Shown here: piece after piece, positions 61,677 through 64,000 of the stretch
Numbering within the stretch: position 1 is the stretch's first letter
Layout of the letters: each line of letters starts with the position of its first letter
Source of the DNA: Eukaryota sp. TZLM1-RC
Taxonomy: Eukaryota > Metamonada: BaSk clade
Direction: 5' to 3'
Length of the DNA: 64,000 bases
Assembly: GCA_040285825.1 (NCBI GenBank)
Contig: JAUPSS010000001.1
Location: 2,418,001-2,482,000, forward strand
Translations under genes and position numbers: made by a program
The notes under the pieces: model-generated
What the model saw: the letters and a program-made list of their open reading frames with translations, nothing else
Told to the model about the DNA's origin: nothing
Database searches by the model: none

Positions 61677-62100
61677 GAATCAGCAGAACACTAGTGTTGA
61701 ACAACACCTACAGGTTCAGCAAAATCAACAATAGCCCTTCGGGAAAGCACAACACTGGGTAATGAAGAAGGAAACAAGGCTTTTGACTGTTCCTTTTTTG
61801 GGACAATCCTCCTCATCTTTGCAACAAATCATCTTTTCTACAGTAGCTCTTGACAAGCATTTGAAGGTGTTGCTGTGCACAGCCTACTTGAGTCTCTTAT
61901 TGGTCAGATATTCTTTATAAAGATTAATGATAAAATGTTTCAAAAAATTACAATCAAAGATGCAACTAATGAAAAAACAAGTATTTCTAAAGGGTATGGC
62001 AAATTTTAACCTGCTTCAACGTTGATTATTGTTGCTCTGTTACAATTTTTCCGTTCTCAAAAAGTTAAAATACACATGCATATGAGTTAGTGAGAGGATA

Positions 62101-62196
62101 TACATGCAACTCACCTAATCATACCAATGACCATTCAACCAATCATACCAATGACTACTGAAATGACCATAGCACGGACTTTAACACCACAATTGT
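62101..62196. repeat. 96-bp repeat, copy 1
   Basis: TACATGCAACTCACC...CATAGCACGGACTTTAA...CCACAATTG. It shows roughly 85-90 percent identity to 62564-62659 by eye. An inner doublet AATCATACCAATGAC is present. Confidence 0.75.
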
Positions 62197-62563
62197 TATA
62201 TTAATTGTCCCAAAATGGACTTTAAAGATTTGACCAACGATTGTAATAAACAACCATTGGTCAATATACGAAACTAGGAACTTCATATGAGCCTCAGTAA
62301 ATCGTATCAAAAACGATACTCTTACACTTACAGCAATGGTTTTATTAGTTTGCAACATTCAATTGCATACTTTTTGATTTCTTTACTATTTTTACAATTT
62401 AATGTTTAAAAATTAATAAACTCAATTAATTCAAATATATACAAAATCAATTGCAAACGTAATCATGAGTTTGTACTGATCTAGTAACACATAGTCAACA
62501 TTACTCACACACAATTTCACACAAAGTTTGATCACAAGTTGATCACATCTAGTACATAGAGAC

Positions 62564-62659
62564 TACATGCAACTCACCAAATCATACCAATGAACATTGA
62601 ACTAATTATACCAATGACTACTCAAAATACCATAGCACGGACTTTAAAACCACAATTGA
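62564..62659. repeat. 96-bp repeat, copy 2
   Basis: Same unit as 62101-62196. It ends about 20 bp from the stop codon of the PI3K-like gene. Confidence 0.75.
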
Positions 62660-62679
62660 AATTGAAAACAAATTTTTTT

Positions 62680-63789
62680 TCAATCGATTGACTGTTTTCT
62701 TGCTGGAGTGGGAATTAGTGATTTGTTGACTGCATAGACAAGGGAATGAAGAGAGATCTTGTCTGATGTGGAATCGATGTGGAATTCATTATTTTCAAAC
62801 CACAGTCCTGTTGATTCTTGTTGACCATTGACTTTCTGTGACTCCGATGATGTTTTTGAATGATGTAAGGGGTGAATTGAGATTGACTCTTTATTTACGG
62901 TCGAATTAGACAGTCTATGCATCCAAAGATCATCAACGTCAGGTGGCTTAGTTAGAGCGAATATATTAATGACTACTTTGGCCCCAGGAGGAATATTTGG
63001 AATATTAAAGTAGATTTCCATATATTCATCTGGAAAATAGACAATTTCATCACTTATTCGACTGATAGGATGGACAACAAAATCGTTGGGTGTCACAGAA
63101 CGATCTCCAACTAATATATAGGAAGATGCAAAAACAAACAGATTCGACTTATTAAGATCATCAGGGCCCTTAATTTTGTTTAATTTTGATAACAATTTAG
63201 ATGAAGTTTCAAAAACATTTGCAACCGCTTTGACTGACACTCGAAACGGAGCATGAATTGTCTTTGAAAGAGTATTTGAAACTTTTGAAACATTGGATTC
63301 AGAATTTGAATTTTTGTTTGAAGTGTTGTCGATGATATCACTAATCGACATATTTGAAACTTTGTAAAAAAGCTCAGAATTTTCACTTGAATTATTCATA
63401 TTAGAAGAGAAAAACGAAAACCAATGATAAAATTCTTCAATAGGAACAAAAGAAATATCCAAGATTGCAGGCTTCATAAGCAAACTATCAAAGACGGATG
63501 GGTAATGGAACAGAGGAAAATCACCAATTAAATAATCCGATTTACCGCTAATTTGAACTGCATACTGGTTCACGTCAACTTGACAATCTGGATTAGTCCG
63601 ATGAAATTTGATCCACAGTTTGTCTATCAGAGCCTTCAATGTTTCTTTGTGTTGAATTCGAACAGTTACTCTGACATTGTTTGGCAAAAGAGCACGGACC
63701 ATAAAAAAATCTGCAAGATGCTCCGAGAATTGGCAGAAGTTGGACGGAAGTGGTGGACCTTCGAGGTCAAAGGGACTAGTGTTGACCAT
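62680..63789 (-). CDS. PI3-kinase-like Ras-binding and C2 domains without kinase
   Basis: Encodes 369 residues from an ATG. Residues about 35-115 follow the class I PI3-kinase Ras-binding domain: VTVRIQHKETLKALIDKLW, then QYAVQISGKSDYLIGDFPLF. Residues about 185-290 match a PI3K-type C2 beta sandwich (FRVSVKAVANVF, SSYILVGDR, IYFNIPNIPPGAKVVINIFA). The lipid-kinase helical and catalytic domains that should follow are absent. The frame ends at KQSID, and the next 1 kb has no coding potential. It is therefore either a truncated gene (end lost at the 96-bp repeat) or a stand-alone domain protein. The divergent sequence and lack of frame breaks leave both open. Confidence 0.65.
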   Translation of the reverse strand: MVNTSPFDLEGPPLPSNFCQFSEHLADFFMVRALLPNNVRVTVRIQHKETLKALIDKLWIKFHRTNPDCQVDVNQYAVQISGKSDYLIGDFPLFHYPSVFDSLLMKPAILDISFVPIEEFYHWFSFFSSNMNNSSENSELFYKVSNMSISDIIDNTSNKNSNSESNVSKVSNTLSKTIHAPFRVSVKAVANVFETSSKLLSKLNKIKGPDDLNKSNLFVFASSYILVGDRSVTPNDFVVHPISRISDEIVYFPDEYMEIYFNIPNIPPGAKVVINIFALTKPPDVDDLWMHRLSNSTVNKESISIHPLHHSKTSSESQKVNGQQESTGLWFENNEFHIDSTSDKISLHSLVYAVNKSLIPTPARKQSID

Positions 63790-64000
63790 AAAAGACTTTT
63801 CAAAAAATTGATTCTCAGTCGAATGATGAGCTAAACTCCCAAAAAGAGGTTGGCTGTGTAATATCTAAAGTACCAAATGAAGAATGATGTTTCGTTTTTC
63901 ATCTATTTTTACCAATAAAGGTTCAGATGACCTCACATGGAGATGTTTTCATAGAAGTGTCAGTGAATCCCATGCATGGTAATGATACTAATAAAAAGGA
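63790..64000. other. Window edge, no gene seen
   Basis: 5' flank of the PI3K-like gene. Too short to judge. Confidence 0.35.

Larger units (their letters stand above)
61677..62679. other. Non-genic stretch with a 96-bp direct repeat
   Basis: No gene seen. Two imperfect direct repeats lie at 62101-62196 and 62564-62659 (see separate entries). Confidence 0.5.

Noticed and set aside
62101-62659. CRISPR-like or LTR interpretation of the 96-bp repeats
   Set aside because: Only two imperfect units, no regular spacers, no TG...CA ends and no target duplication.

Overview
The window is nuclear DNA of a low-GC microbial eukaryote. Stops TAA, TAG and TGA are all used as stops. Most genes are intronless; four carry a single GT-AG intron of only 29-35 nt. 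tRNA-Tyr genes have a canonical small intron, and an interstitial tract of TTAGGG-type telomere repeat is present. Genes for a CatSper-like flagellar membrane protein, a CEP95-like centriolar protein and long coiled-coil proteins point to a flagellated protist. The intron 3' ends carry a fused branch point/acceptor motif (CTMAYC close to AG) reminiscent of those described in metamonads such as Giardia and Trichomonas, but the lineage cannot be fixed from this window.

Layout. 1-3870: decayed Ty3/gypsy-type LTR retrotransposon (minus). 3970-5121: broken Fanzor (eukaryotic TnpB-like nuclease), ending exactly at the start codon of an SLC38/AVT-type amino acid transporter (5122-6749). 7012-10566: large helical nuclear-looking protein of unknown role. 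11259-13597: tRNA-Arg and non-LTR retrotransposon pieces. 13725-16817: PRPP synthetase, CEP95-like protein, tRNA-Tyr. 17.4-22 kb: transposon cluster (R2-type non-LTR copies and a small intact LTR element, 20310-21138). 22174-23440: second tRNA-Tyr and an AIMP1/Arc1p-like tRNA-binding protein, again with a Fanzor relic abutting its start codon (23441-23990). 24.2-26.2 kb: more non-LTR fragments and a third Fanzor-like zinc module. 26377-30345: CatSper-auxiliary-like protein. 31.4-36.8 kb: unknown helical protein, small basic protein, PB1-like CaaX protein, nitroreductase, coiled-coil protein. 39376-40778: Rab GDI. 41-44.4 kb: nested non-LTR elements. 44561-45220: RPA2. 46.3-50.1 kb: non-LTR copy and a coiled-coil protein. 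51369-53291: divergent RPAP2/Rtr1-like and NAGPA-like genes 47 bp apart. 54227-54980: DRAM/FRAG1-like membrane protein followed by the telomeric tract. 56068-58956: GHKL ATPase gene interrupted near its 3' end. 59388-63789: two unknown proteins and a PI3-kinase RBD-C2 fragment.

The host genes are ordinary housekeeping and cytoskeletal genes with no operon logic: DNA replication (RPA2), Pol II phosphatase (RPAP2), nucleotide synthesis (PRPP synthetase), vesicle traffic (GDI), translation accessory (AIMP1-like), lysosome-related functions (NAGPA-like, DRAM-like). Between them, roughly a third of the window is transposon-derived. It is dominated by at least five families of 5'-truncated non-LTR elements that encode a C-terminal restriction-like endonuclease (RLE). 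The most unusual content is the set of Fanzor relics, two of which stop at a host start codon with a shared 28-nt end.
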